A DNA stretch of 50,385 nt from Prevotellaceae bacterium (GTDB lineage: Bacteria; Bacteroidota; Bacteroidia; Bacteroidales; Bacteroidaceae), in the NCBI GenBank assembly GCA_028723525.1, contig JAQYET010000084.1:1-50385 (forward strand), given 5' to 3'. Each line of letters begins with the position of its first letter. The stretch's first letter is position 1. The notes below the pieces were generated by a model, which was given only the letters and a program-made list of their open reading frames with translations, did not search any database and was not told the origin of the DNA. Of this stretch, positions 18,808 through 28,233 are shown in pieces. The position numbers and the translations under genes were made by a program.

Positions 18808-19956
18808 TCATAAACTCTTCCTGTAACACCTGCGGCTCTTGTGGTGTACGTGATCCAGATACTGCCACTGCCCCTGCACCTTCTCATTTGTCTCCATCTC
18901 GACCTGACTCTCGCCCCACTCCAGCCCGTACTTCTGATACCACGGAATGAGGTCGGCAAACATCAGAGCATTGGCACCCTTGTTGTGATACTCCGGTTTT
19001 ATGCCAATCAGCATCAAATCGACAATCTTGGTCTTGCGGAACTTCAGTGCCCTGACCACGTGCCACCAGCCGAACGGCAGCAGCCGTCCCCGGCGGCATT
19101 TCTGCAACGCCCTTGCGAGCGAAGGTATCGTGATGCCGATGCCTATCAGTTCGTGGTCGGGGGTGTTCCAGTCTTCTATCCCTGTGACGAGATTGAAATC
19201 CACAAGCGGCATCCACATGTCGATATACTGCTTTATCTGCTTGTCGCTCATCTCACTGTATCCGTAGAGGTCTTTGAACGCCTCGTTTATCAGGCGGAAT
19301 ATCTTCAGTCCGTAGCCCCCTTTATAGACATCCTTCTTCGAGAATTTCTTAATGTGCAGGTTATAGCGTTTCTCCACCATCTTCGCCACCTTGGTATATT
19401 TCTCCGGAATGGTGTCGGGGATGGGCAGTTTGAACTCCACGTAGTCGTTATCTTTCACCCATCCGCCCAGTTTTTCGATGTGTTCGGGGTAGTATGGGTA
19501 GTTGTATATCGTCGCCATTGTGCCGAGCTGGTCAAAGCCCCATGTGAGCATGCCCTCCGGATCCATATCGGTGAAGCCTAAAGGACCCACGATATGCTTC
19601 ATGCCATGCAGCCTGCCGTAGTCCTCCACGGCATTGAGCAGTGCCCGCGACACCTCGATGTCGTCAACGAAGTCAATCCAGCCGAACCTCACACTCTCGT
19701 CTTTCCATTTCTCGTTAGCCCTCTTGTTGATTATGGCAGCCACCCTGCCCACCGGTTTCCTGTTCTTATAGGCGAGGTAATACTCTGCCTCGCAGAACTC
19801 GAAAGCCGCGTTTTTGTCCTTGCTCAGTGTGTTCATGTCGTCTATGAACAGTGCCGGCGCGTCGTAGGCGTTGCCCTTATACAAGTCGTAATGAAAGTCA
19901 ATGAAAGTTCTCAAGTCCTTCTTCGAAGACACTTTTCTTATCTCTACGTTTGGCAT
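18808..19956 (-). CDS. GNAT-fold conserved protein
   Basis: A 382-residue cytoplasmic protein. The N-terminal third resembles a GNAT acetyltransferase (AEYYLAYKNRKPVGRVAAIIN) and the C-terminal part has KIVDLMLIGIKPEYHNKGANALMF, like the acyl-CoA pyrophosphate loop of a second GNAT domain, so a double-GNAT layout is likely. Homologous proteins are widespread in Bacteroidota and lack a firmly known substrate. Its start is set by a -7 box about 34 bases upstream. It leads a minus-strand group with parE and coaD (gap of 35 bases to parE). What it modifies cannot be read from the sequence. Confidence 0.65.
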   Translation of the reverse strand: MPNVEIRKVSSKKDLRTFIDFHYDLYKGNAYDAPALFIDDMNTLSKDKNAAFEFCEAEYYLAYKNRKPVGRVAAIINKRANEKWKDESVRFGWIDFVDDIEVSRALLNAVEDYGRLHGMKHIVGPLGFTDMDPEGMLTWGFDQLGTMATIYNYPYYPEHIEKLGGWVKDNDYVEFKLPIPDTIPEKYTKVAKMVEKRYNLHIKKFSKKDVYKGGYGLKIFRLINEAFKDLYGYSEMSDKQIKQYIDMWMPLVDFNLVTGIEDWNTPDHELIGIGITIPSLARALQKCRRGRLLPFGWWHVVRALKFRKTKIVDLMLIGIKPEYHNKGANALMFADLIPWYQKYGLEWGESQVEMETNEKVQGQWQYLDHVHHKSRRCYRKSL

Positions 19957-19989
19957 GATGTCTTATGCGTGTTAATCAATTATAGGCTG

Positions 19990-19997
19990 CAAATTTA
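19990..19997 (-). promoter_or_regulatory. -7 box for the GNAT-parE-coaD group
   Basis: On the minus strand it reads TAAATTTG, about 34 bases before the start at 19956. A matching -33 TTTG is not obvious. Confidence 0.5.
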
Positions 19998-20262
19998 CGA
20001 AAATTAGACTGAAAGACGGAAGTTTTTTGCCGGAAAGACAAAAAAAACAGACAGAAAGGCGGAAATTCGGGACAAAAAGGGATGAAACGACCTAAATTGT
20101 CGCACCAATACGAGGCTTCTTTCTTCCTTTACCGTCTCGTCTCTGCCTCCCTGTTTTTTATCCGCCTCCCGATCACGTTCTCCGTTCTTTCCGCACAATG
20201 AATGCCAAACCACATCCCCACTGATTATCTGTCACTTACGCAAAGACAACCTTTCGTTCCGC

Positions 20263-20350
20263 AATTTCGGCGAATTTGCTCGGTAAAATCGCCGATTTTG
20301 CTGAGTAATTTCGCCGATTTTACTTTGCAATTTCGGCGGTTTTGCACGCC
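20263..20350 (+). repeat. Four-unit 22-bp palindromic repeat, copy B
   Basis: CGSCG cores start at 20268, 20290, 20312 and 20334, again exactly 22 bp apart. Segments such as GAGTAATTTCGCCGATTTT and TTTTACTTTGCAAT are shared with the reverse complement of copy A at 9775-9862. Linkers between the palindromic cores vary. It lies about 150 bases before the rimP promoter. Confidence 0.85.
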
Positions 20351-20499
20351 GGTATATATCTTCGCACAGTGCATCATGACATCAACCGACCTCCTGAAGC
20401 ACACCAAGCGGCATCCATGCCACCGCTGCCGGTTTTCACAGAATATCATGCCAAGGCAATGGAATTCATTTAATTTAATAGCAATATTTTACGGAAATC

Positions 20500-20531
20500 T
20501 TTGGACTTTAGGAAATAATTTCGTACCTTTG
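20500..20531 (+). promoter_or_regulatory. Promoter of the rimP-nusA-infB-suf operon
   Basis: TTTG at 20500-20503, a 20-base spacer, and TACCTTTG at 20524-20531 make a full Bacteroidota consensus promoter. Leader length to ATG 20606 is about 70 bases. Confidence 0.75.
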
Positions 20532-20605
20532 CAGCCGTTCGGTGGAATGTGGGGCTTCTCGAAGTTCCACATTTTCATTTAAATAACAGATTGCAAGACA
20601 AGAGA

Positions 20606-21070
20606 ATGATTGACAAAAAGATTGTAGAAGATTTAGTAAACAAGTGGCTGGAAGGCAAGGAATATTTCCTTGTGGATGTTGATGTTAGCTCGAGTGACAA
20701 GATTGTGGTCGAAATCGACCATGCCGATGGTGTGTGGATAGAAGACTGTGTGGAGCTAAGCCGCTTCATAGAAAGCCAACTCAGCCGCGACGACGAGGAC
20801 TACGAACTGGAGGTTGGCTCGGCAGGACTGGGGCAGCCGTTCAAGGTGGAGCAGCAGTATCTTAACTTCATCGGCAAGGATGTGGAAGTGCTCGCCGGCG
20901 ATGGCAAGAAAGTGAAGGGAGTGCTGAAGGCTGTCGATGGAAGGAAATTCACCGTCAGCGTTCAGGAGAAGGTGAAGTTGGAAGGAAAGAAACGCCCCGT
21001 GCTGCAGGATGTTGACCACGAATACGGCATGGACGAGGTGAAATATTGCAAGTATCTGATAAAGTTCTGA
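20606..21070 (+). CDS. rimP: Ribosome maturation factor RimP
   Basis: A 154-residue protein needed for maturation of the 30S ribosomal subunit. The N-terminal domain has the pattern VDVDVSSSDKIVVEIDHADGVWIEDCVELSRFIE, and EVGSAGLGQPFKVEQQYLNFIGKDVEV is the conserved domain junction (normally SPGxDRPL; here SAGLGQPF, as in Bacteroidota). ATG 20606 is used because the upstream in-frame ATG at 20549 would add an unrelated stretch, though it does lie downstream of the promoter. Its place before nusA and infB is the classic arrangement. Confidence 0.93.
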   Translation: MIDKKIVEDLVNKWLEGKEYFLVDVDVSSSDKIVVEIDHADGVWIEDCVELSRFIESQLSRDDEDYELEVGSAGLGQPFKVEQQYLNFIGKDVEVLAGDGKKVKGVLKAVDGRKFTVSVQEKVKLEGKKRPVLQDVDHEYGMDEVKYCKYLIKF

Positions 21071-21172
21071 TACCCGGAACTCGCCCCCGGTCGGTAGCAG
21101 AGCAGGGCGGTGCCGACGGCACAGTAGCCTTTGGCGCAAACGATTAGGATAAAATAAAAAAACAAATATACA

Positions 21173-22429
21173 ATGGCAATAAAGAAAGAGACCATAAGCA
21201 TGGTCGATACTTTTAAAGAGTTCAACGAGTCGAAACATATCGACCGCACGACTCTTGTTAGCGTACTCGAAGAGAGTTTCCGCAATGTGATAGCGAAGAT
21301 TTTCGGCTCCGACGAGAACTTCGACGTCATCGTGAACCCCGACAAGGGCGACTTTGAGATTTACCGCAACCGAGTGGTGGTTGCAGACAACGACGTTCAA
21401 GACGAGAACAAGGAAATTTCGCTCACCGAGGCACGCAAAATCGAGGCAGACTATGAAGTGGGCGAAGACGTATCGGAGCCTGTGGATTTCGCCAAATTCG
21501 GCCGCCGCGCAATACTGAACCTGCGCCAGACGCTCGCTTCCAAGATACTCGAACTGGAACATGACTCGCTATACAACAAGTATAAGGACCGCGTGGGACA
21601 GGTGATAAGTGCCGAGGTCTATCAGATTTGGAAACGAGAAGTGCTGCTCGTTGACGACGAGAACAACGAACTCGTGCTCCCAAAGAGCGAACAGATACAG
21701 AAAGACACCTACCGCAAGGGCGAAACGGTGCGCGCCGTGATACTGCGCGTGGACAACGAGAACAACAACCCGAAAATCATACTCAGCCGAACCAGCCCCA
21801 TATTCCTTGAGCGTCTGCTCGAAGCAGAGGTGCCGGAGATAGCCGACGGACTGATAACAATACGCCGGGTGGCACGCATGCCGGGCGAAAGGGCAAAGGT
21901 GGCAGTGGAGAGTTACGACGAGCGAATAGACCCCGTAGGGGCATGTGTGGGAGTGAACGGCGGACGTGTGCGCGGAATAGTGCGCGAACTCTGTAACGAG
22001 AACATCGACGTAATCAACTACACGGCAAACACAAAACTGTTCATACAGCGCTCGCTCAGTCCGGCAAAGGTGTCGAGCCTCAACCTCAACGAGGAGGAAA
22101 TGAAAGCCGAAGTCTATCTCAAGCCGGAAGAAGTGTCGCTCGCCATTGGTCGCGGAGGTCTTAACATCAAGCTCGCTTCCATGCTCACCGGATATACCAT
22201 CGACGTGTTCCGCGAAGTGGATGAGAACGAGGCAGACGAAGACATCTACTTGGATGAGTTCTCCGACGAAATAGACATGTGGGTAATCGACGCCATAAAA
22301 GGCATTGGTCTTGACACGGCAAAGGCAGTAATAAACGCTCCGCGAGAGATGCTTATAGAGAAAGCGGACCTTGAAGAGGAGACAGTGGATAATGTTATAC
22401 GCATACTGAAAGCGGAATTCGAGCAGTAA
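21173..22429 (+). CDS. nusA: Transcription termination/antitermination factor NusA
   Basis: A 418-residue RNA polymerase-binding factor that controls pausing, termination and antitermination. The N-terminal domain starts MAIKKETISMVDTFKEF. The S1 domain lies around residues 135-200, KH1 includes VGVNGGRVRGIVRELCNENI, and KH2 includes LAIGRGGLNIKLASMLTGY. The C-terminal acidic part is short, without the duplicated acidic repeats of E. coli NusA, which is usual for Bacteroidota. It follows rimP by 102 bases and precedes infB by 92 bases. Confidence 0.96.
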   Translation: MAIKKETISMVDTFKEFNESKHIDRTTLVSVLEESFRNVIAKIFGSDENFDVIVNPDKGDFEIYRNRVVVADNDVQDENKEISLTEARKIEADYEVGEDVSEPVDFAKFGRRAILNLRQTLASKILELEHDSLYNKYKDRVGQVISAEVYQIWKREVLLVDDENNELVLPKSEQIQKDTYRKGETVRAVILRVDNENNNPKIILSRTSPIFLERLLEAEVPEIADGLITIRRVARMPGERAKVAVESYDERIDPVGACVGVNGGRVRGIVRELCNENIDVINYTANTKLFIQRSLSPAKVSSLNLNEEEMKAEVYLKPEEVSLAIGRGGLNIKLASMLTGYTIDVFREVDENEADEDIYLDEFSDEIDMWVIDAIKGIGLDTAKAVINAPREMLIEKADLEEETVDNVIRILKAEFEQ

Positions 22430-22521
22430 GCGTATCCCTCTCAAGGAGACAGCGGTCGTGGACAACGGCTAACGTGTCAATATCGAAGAACAAAAAAGAA
22501 TAAGAAACCCGAAAAGTATAG

Positions 22522-25434
22522 ATGAGCGTAAGATTAAATAAGGCAATAAGAGAATTGAACATAGGTCTTCAGACGGCGGTTGAATTCCTTGAGAAACGCC
22601 CGAACCTCGGCGAAGTGAGACCGGAAATGAGTTTCAAACTGAGCGAAGCGCAGTATGGCGCATTGGTTGAGGCATTCAAGAAAGACAAGGAAGTGAAAGT
22701 GGATGCAAACAAACTCTTTCCCAAAAAGCCGAAAGAGAAGGAAAGAAAGAAAGGGGAACGCAATGCCGAACATAAGGCGGAGGCTGCAAAACCGCAGAAA
22801 TACACACCGCTCGGAAAGATTGACCTCGACGCAATAGGGAAGCCTGCCGCAAAGCAGGAGAAGCCGCGGAAACCGGAAGAAGAGAAAAAACAACCGGCAG
22901 TGAGCGTGGAAAAACCGGCAGAAATGACCGAGAAGAAAGAGGAAAAGCCGGCAGCACAGCCCGAAAGCAAACCCAAGGCAGAAGAGCAAACCGCACCCAA
23001 GGCAGAGGTGAAGACCGCCGAAAAGCCTAAGCAAAATGAGGTTGTGGCTCCAAAGAAACCGGCAGCAGAAGAACCGAAAGCACAGGAGCCGCGCAAGGAA
23101 GAGCCTCGCGCGGAGAAAAAACCGGAAACAACACCGCAGCCGATAGCCGCCGAACCTGAAGCGAAGAAAGAAGAGCGTGACGAGAGCGGCATATTTACGC
23201 TGAAGAGCGAGAAGAAACTTGCACCTCAGGTTAAGGTGCTCGGAACAATAAACCTCGATGAAATAAACCAAAGCACTCGTCCCAAGAAGAAAACGAAGGA
23301 GGAGAAACGCCGCGAACGCGAGGAAAAAGCAGCACTGTCGAAGGCACAGGGCGGCGAGAAGAAGAAACGTCAGCGCATAACGAAAGAGCGCGTTGACATA
23401 GACGCCGCGGCACGACAGGCGTCGCAACAGCCTAACGCCGGAGGCAAGGGACAGCAAGGAGGAGCCGGCAAAGCACAGCAGGGCGGAGGCAAGAAAAAGA
23501 AGAGAAACCGCCCGCAGAAGCCGCTCGAGGTGAACGAGGAGGACGTGGCAAGGCAGGTAAAGGAAACTCTGGCACGCCTGACATCGAAGACCCAGAACAA
23601 GAAAGGCGCGAAATATCGTAAGGAGAAGCGCGACGCCGTGCAGGAAAAGATTGACGCACAGATGGCTGAAGCACGCGCAGAAAGCAAGGTTCTGAAACTT
23701 ACGGAGTTCGTAACCGTGAGCGAACTTGCAACGATGATGAACGTCGGCGTGAACCAAGTGATAGGAACCTGCATGTCGATAGGCATAATGGTGAGCATCA
23801 ACCAGCGCCTCGACGCCGAGACAATCAACATCGTTGCAGAGGAATTCGGTTTCAAGACCGAATACGTAAGCGCAGAAGTGCAGGAGGCTATCACCGAAGA
23901 GATTGACGACGAGACCGACCTTCGCCCCCGCGCTCCTATCGTTACGGTGATGGGACACGTTGACCACGGAAAGACATCGCTGCTCGACCATATCCGCAAC
24001 GCCAACGTCATCGCAGGCGAGGCGGGAGGCATCACGCAACACATCGGTGCATACGGCGTGACACTGAGCGACGGAAGGGAGATTACATTCCTCGACACTC
24101 CGGGTCATGAGGCGTTCACCGCCATGCGTGCCCGTGGTGCTCAGGTCACTGACATCGCCATAATCATCATCGCTGCCGACGACTCCGTGATGCCGACAAC
24201 GAAGGAAGCCATTGCCCATGCGCAGGCTGCCAACGTGCCGATGGTGTTCGCCATAAACAAGATTGATAAGCCCGGAGCCAATCCGGACAAGATACGTGAG
24301 GACTTGGCAAACATGAACCTGCTCGTGGAAGAATGGGGAGGAAAATATCAGTGTCAGGAAATCTCGGCAAAGAAGGGCATCGGCGTGGATGAACTTCTTG
24401 AGAAAGTGTTGCTCGAAGCCGAAATGCTCGACCTCAAGGCTAACCCCAACCGCAACGCATCGGGTTCTATAATAGAGTCGTCTCTCGACAAAGGTCGCGG
24501 ATATGTGAGCACAGTGCTCGTGTCAAACGGTACGCTGAAAGTGGGCGACGTGGTGCTGGCAGGAACGTCATACGGCCGCATCAAGGCTATGTTCAACGAG
24601 CGCAACCAGCGCATACAGGAGGCTCATCCGGCAGAACCGGCAATAATACTCGGTCTGAATGGTGCGCCGACGGCAGGCGACTCGTTCCATGTCATGGGCT
24701 CTGAACAGGAGGCTCGCGACATCACCAACAAGCGAATGCAGTTGCAGCGCGAGCAAAGTCTGCGCACGACGAAGACCCTCGGGCTCGACGACATCAGTCA
24801 TCGCATCGCTCTGGGAGAGTTCCACGAACTGAACATCATCGTCAAGGGCGACACCGACGGCAGTATCGAGGCCCTCTCCGACTCGTTCATCAAACTCTCG
24901 ACAGAGAAGGTTCAGGTGAACGTCATCAACAAGGCAGTGGGACAAATCAGCGAAAACGACGTTATGCTGGCAAGCGCATCCGATGCAATCATCGTGGGCT
25001 TCCAAGTTCGTCCGTCGGCTGATGCACGCAAGATTGCCGAGCGCGAGGGCGTGGAAATAAACACCTATTCTATTATATACGACGCAATCGACGAGGTGAA
25101 ATCCACTATGGAGGGCATGCTCGACAAGGTGAAGAAGGAGATTGTGACCGGAGAGATAGAGGTGAAGCAGGTGTTCAAGATTTCAAAAGTGGGCACTGTT
25201 GCCGGAGGTTTGGTAATCGAGGGCAAGGTGCACAACAAGGACAAGGCTCGTGTTGTTCGCGACGGAATTGTCGTACACACCGCTCCTATCGACGCACTGA
25301 AGCGTTATAAAGACGATGTTAAGGAAGTGGCAACGGGACTGGAATGCGGTATCTCACTCGTGAACTTCAACGACATTCAGGCGGGCGACATCATAGAGAC
25401 ATTCACCGAGATAGAGGTTGAACAGAAACTTTAA
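22522..25434 (+). CDS. infB: Translation initiation factor IF-2
   Basis: A 970-residue GTPase that places initiator tRNA on the ribosome. Residues of about 60-370 are a long Lys/Glu/Ala/Pro-rich low-complexity linker. The GTPase domain starts near residue 470 with GHVDHGKTS (G1), followed by DTPGHEAF (G3) and NKIDKP (G4). Domains II to IV follow and the end is [10 protein letters not shown]. The long charged N-terminal extension is normal in the phylum. The sequence lacks any sign of frameshift. It is followed, after 132 bases, by sufB. Confidence 0.97.
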   Translation: MSVRLNKAIRELNIGLQTAVEFLEKRPNLGEVRPEMSFKLSEAQYGALVEAFKKDKEVKVDANKLFPKKPKEKERKKGERNAEHKAEAAKPQKYTPLGKIDLDAIGKPAAKQEKPRKPEEEKKQPAVSVEKPAEMTEKKEEKPAAQPESKPKAEEQTAPKAEVKTAEKPKQNEVVAPKKPAAEEPKAQEPRKEEPRAEKKPETTPQPIAAEPEAKKEERDESGIFTLKSEKKLAPQVKVLGTINLDEINQSTRPKKKTKEEKRREREEKAALSKAQGGEKKKRQRITKERVDIDAAARQASQQPNAGGKGQQGGAGKAQQGGGKKKKRNRPQKPLEVNEEDVARQVKETLARLTSKTQNKKGAKYRKEKRDAVQEKIDAQMAEARAESKVLKLTEFVTVSELATMMNVGVNQVIGTCMSIGIMVSINQRLDAETINIVAEEFGFKTEYVSAEVQEAITEEIDDETDLRPRAPIVTVMGHVDHGKTSLLDHIRNANVIAGEAGGITQHIGAYGVTLSDGREITFLDTPGHEAFTAMRARGAQVTDIAIIIIAADDSVMPTTKEAIAHAQAANVPMVFAINKIDKPGANPDKIREDLANMNLLVEEWGGKYQCQEISAKKGIGVDELLEKVLLEAEMLDLKANPNRNASGSIIESSLDKGRGYVSTVLVSNGTLKVGDVVLAGTSYGRIKAMFNERNQRIQEAHPAEPAIILGLNGAPTAGDSFHVMGSEQEARDITNKRMQLQREQSLRTTKTLGLDDISHRIALGEFHELNIIVKGDTDGSIEALSDSFIKLSTEKVQVNVINKAVGQISENDVMLASASDAIIVGFQVRPSADARKIAEREGVEINTYSIIYDAIDEVKSTMEGMLDKVKKEIVTGEIEVKQVFKISKVGTVAGGLVIEGKVHNKDKARVVRDGIVVHTAPIDALKRYKDDVKEVATGLECGISLVNFNDIQAGDIIETFTEIEVEQKL

Positions 25435-25566
25435 TATAGCAGGAAATGGGTGATTGGCAACCGAAGGTAGTGCAGGGCATGACCCGAAACACCGATGAAC
25501 GTTGCCGATCATCCGTTTCCGAACATCTTTTAAGCCCGGAGCACTTTATTACGGGTTGACTTCGGG

Positions 25567-27063
25567 ATGCTACTTTTTAACAAAGAATATACAAATCAAA
25601 ACATTGTGAGTTCGAATAATAATGAATTTGTGCGCGAGGTGGCGGATCGGAAATACGAATTCGGCTTCACCACCGACGTGCATACCGATATAATAGAAAG
25701 CGGAATAGACGAAGATGTGGTGCGCCTGATATCGAAAAAGAAAGGCGAACCCGACTGGATGCTCGACTTCCGACTGAGGGCTTTCAAGCATTGGCTGACG
25801 ATGAAGCAGCCCGAATGGGGGCACCTCAACATGCCGCCAATCGACTATCAAGCCATTTCTTACTATGCAGACCCAATGGCGAAGCCGAAGAAAGAGGGTC
25901 CGGCGACCGTGGATGACATAGACCCGGAACTGATGAAAACGTTCGACAAACTGGGCATTCCGCTCGAAGAGCGGCTGGCATTGAGCGGAACGGCTGTCGA
26001 TGCGATTATGGACTCGGTGTCGGTGAAGACCACCTTTAAGGAGAAACTTGCCGAGAAGGGCATTATCTTCTGCTCAATAAGCGAGGCGATAAAGGAACAT
26101 CCCGACCTCGTGAAGCAATATCTGGGCACGGTGGTGCCATATCGCGACAACTTCTTTGCTGCCTTGAACAGTGCGGTATTCAGCGATGGATCATTCGTTT
26201 ACATCCCGAAAGGGGTGCGCTCGCCAATGGAACTGAGCAGTTATTTCCGCATCAACGCCCGCAATACGGGACAGTTTGAGCGCACGTTGATTATTGCCGA
26301 CGACGACGCATACGTGTCTTACCTCGAAGGGTGCACCGCTCCGATGCGCGACGAGAACCAACTCCATGCAGCAATAGTGGAAATTATAGTGAAAGACCGT
26401 GCCGAAGTGAAATATTCCACGGTGCAGAACTGGTATCCGGGAGATGAAAACGGGAAGGGCGGAGTGCTCAACCTCGTCACCAAGAGGGGCGACCTGAGGG
26501 GCGAAGGGTCTAAACTTTCGTGGACACAAGTTGAGACAGGAAGTGCCATAACATGGAAATATCCGTCGTGCATACTGCGTGGCGACAAATCGCAAGCGGA
26601 GTTCTACAGCGTCGCCGTGACAAATAACTATCAGGAGGCAGACACCGGAACGAAGATGATACACATCGGGCGCAACACCAAGTCAACGATAATATCGAAG
26701 GGAATTTCGGCAGGACACTCGCAGAACTCTTACCGGGGACTTGTGCGTGCGGCATCGACGGCAGAGAACGCGCGCAACTATAGTTCGTGCGACTCACTGC
26801 TGCTGGGCAGCAACTGCGCTGCTCACACCTTCCCGTATATGGACACTCACAACGACACTGCCATTTTCGAACACGAGGCTACGACAAGTAAAATCTCGGA
26901 AGACCAACTCTTCTATTGCAACCAGCGCGGCATTCCGACCGAACAGGCGGTGGGACTGATTGTCAACGGATATGCAAAGGAGGTGCTCAACAAACTGCCG
27001 ATGGAATTCGCTGTGGAAGCACAGAAACTGCTGTCGGTATCGCTTGAGGGGACAGTAGGATAG
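25567..27063 (+). CDS. sufB: Fe-S cluster assembly protein SufB
   Basis: A 498-residue scaffold subunit of the SUF iron-sulfur assembly complex SufBC2D. The family block [25 protein letters not shown] starts near residue 20, and [20 protein letters not shown] and [17 protein letters not shown] are diagnostic. The C-terminus has [21 protein letters not shown], holding the conserved cysteine and the final helical part. The N-terminus from ATG 25567 carries about 13 residues that look non-homologous; an in-frame GTG at 25606 is an alternative start. It is the first gene of sufB-orf-sufC-sufD and may be transcribed with infB. Confidence 0.95.
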   Translation: MLLFNKEYTNQNIVSSNNNEFVREVADRKYEFGFTTDVHTDIIESGIDEDVVRLISKKKGEPDWMLDFRLRAFKHWLTMKQPEWGHLNMPPIDYQAISYYADPMAKPKKEGPATVDDIDPELMKTFDKLGIPLEERLALSGTAVDAIMDSVSVKTTFKEKLAEKGIIFCSISEAIKEHPDLVKQYLGTVVPYRDNFFAALNSAVFSDGSFVYIPKGVRSPMELSSYFRINARNTGQFERTLIIADDDAYVSYLEGCTAPMRDENQLHAAIVEIIVKDRAEVKYSTVQNWYPGDENGKGGVLNLVTKRGDLRGEGSKLSWTQVETGSAITWKYPSCILRGDKSQAEFYSVAVTNNYQEADTGTKMIHIGRNTKSTIISKGISAGHSQNSYRGLVRAASTAENARNYSSCDSLLLGSNCAAHTFPYMDTHNDTAIFEHEATTSKISEDQLFYCNQRGIPTEQAVGLIVNGYAKEVLNKLPMEFAVEAQKLLSVSLEGTVG

Positions 27064-27075
27064 GAAAAACAGAAA

Positions 27076-27444
27076 ATGAAGAAACTTATTGTCATTTGTT
27101 TCCTGTGGTTCAGCGTGGCAACACTTTCCTTTGCGCAAGTGCCGAGGGTGCTTGAGAAGGGAACGAACAGCATAGACTCTGTCATGACGGTGCTGCAGAT
27201 GCGCTTCGACCCTTACCACCTGTACGTTCCTAAGACCGGTGACGGAACACAACGGTCTATAATGTTTGCAGGAAAGAGGATGCAACCGAAACTCGATACG
27301 CGTCAGTTCATCGCCGGTCCTTTCCGGATTCCCGACCCACCATCATTGTTCGAGGAGGAAGACAATTATTATCGTAGGTCGAGAAACCAACCGCTTGGAG
27401 AGTGCATAGTGGAAACATTGATAAATATGCTTTTATGTTTATAG
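27076..27444 (+). CDS. Small secreted protein of unknown function within the suf cluster
   Basis: A 122-residue protein with a convincing signal peptide (MKKLIVICFLWFSVATLSFA-Q). The mature part is rich in Arg, Pro and Tyr and has no recognised domain. The C-terminus (CIVETLINMLLCL) is hydrophobic and could be a short membrane anchor. It sits 12 bases after sufB and 19 bases before sufC on the same strand, so it must be transcribed with the Fe-S assembly genes. A periplasmic product in a cytoplasmic pathway cluster is odd, and a role in iron-sulfur metabolism is unproven. I do not recognise a family. Confidence 0.6.
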   Translation: MKKLIVICFLWFSVATLSFAQVPRVLEKGTNSIDSVMTVLQMRFDPYHLYVPKTGDGTQRSIMFAGKRMQPKLDTRQFIAGPFRIPDPPSLFEEEDNYYRRSRNQPLGECIVETLINMLLCL

Positions 27445-27463
27445 ATATAAAACTAATCAAGAT

Positions 27464-28219
27464 ATGTTAGAGGTAAGAAACTTACACGCCCGTATCGGCG
27501 ACAAGGAAATACTTAGAGGCGTAAATCTCGTTATCAACGACGGCGAGACGCACGCCATAATGGGACCCAACGGGTCGGGAAAATCCACCCTTAGCGCAGT
27601 GCTCGTGGGCAATCCGCTGTATGAGGTTACGGAGGGTTCGGCGTTCTTCAACGGTAAGAACCTGCTCGATATGAAACCGGAAGACAGAGCGCATGAGGGA
27701 ATTTTTCTCTCCTTCCAATACCCCGTGGAAATTCCGGGAGTATCAATGACAAACTTCATGAGGGCTGCAGTGAACGAGAAACGAAAGTATCTCGGAGAGG
27801 AACCGCTAAACGCTGCAGAGTTCCTGAAGATGATGAGAGAGAAACGAAAGATAGTTGACCTCGACTCGAAGCTGTCTAACCGCTCGGTGAACGAGGGCTT
27901 CAGCGGAGGCGAGAAGAAGCGGAACGAGATATTCCAAATGGCAATGCTCGAGCCGAAAATGAGCATTCTCGACGAGACAGACTCAGGTCTTGACGTCGAT
28001 GCGATGCGCATCGTGGCAGAGGGAGTGAACAAACTGGCAACCCCGGAGAGCTCATGTATCGTGATAACCCACTACGACCGACTGCTCGAAATGATACGCC
28101 CGCAGTTCGTGCATGTGCTATACAAGGGAAAGATTGTTAAGACTGCCGGCCCGGAATTGGCACGAGCCATTCAGGAACATGGCTACGACTGGATAAAGGA
28201 AGAAGTCGGAGAAGACTGA
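27464..28219 (+). CDS. sufC: Fe-S cluster assembly ATPase SufC
   Basis: A 251-residue ABC-type ATPase of the SUF complex. Walker A is GPNGSGKST (about residues 36-44), the ABC signature is FSGGEKKRNEI and Walker B is MSILDETDSGLD. The switch histidine lies in SSCIVITHYDRLL. ATP binding by SufC changes the SufB-SufD interface during cluster assembly. Length is normal. It follows the unknown secreted-protein gene by 19 bases and precedes sufD by 14 bases. Confidence 0.97.
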   Translation: MLEVRNLHARIGDKEILRGVNLVINDGETHAIMGPNGSGKSTLSAVLVGNPLYEVTEGSAFFNGKNLLDMKPEDRAHEGIFLSFQYPVEIPGVSMTNFMRAAVNEKRKYLGEEPLNAAEFLKMMREKRKIVDLDSKLSNRSVNEGFSGGEKKRNEIFQMAMLEPKMSILDETDSGLDVDAMRIVAEGVNKLATPESSCIVITHYDRLLEMIRPQFVHVLYKGKIVKTAGPELARAIQEHGYDWIKEEVGED

Positions 28220-28233
28220 ATAATGGATAGTTT

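Larger units (their letters stand above)
19957..20605. other. Divergent intergenic region with promoters and repeat array
   Basis: This gap of about 650 bases holds a minus-strand promoter box (19990-19997), the repeat array at 20263-20350 and the rimP promoter (20500-20531). Small open frames in it are repeat-derived and unsupported. No RNA gene was recognised. Confidence 0.6.

Noticed and set aside
17186..18826. A 546-codon plus-strand open frame opposite parE
   Set aside because: The minus strand encodes a full, motif-complete ParE. The plus-strand frame has no recognisable domain and is a result of codon bias.
20004..20213. A 69-codon minus-strand open frame upstream of the GNAT-like gene
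   Set aside because: It contains no domain, is low in complexity and lies in a promoter region. No start or conservation evidence.
20263..20350. Possible CRISPR array
   Set aside because: The unit is 22 bp in total, with only about 7 variable bases between cores. There is no room for spacers and no cas genes are seen.
22534..24219. A 561-codon minus-strand open frame opposite infB
   Set aside because: It is rich in Cys, Leu, Phe and Arg, which mirrors the Lys/Glu/Ala-rich IF-2 linker. No start context or domain supports it.
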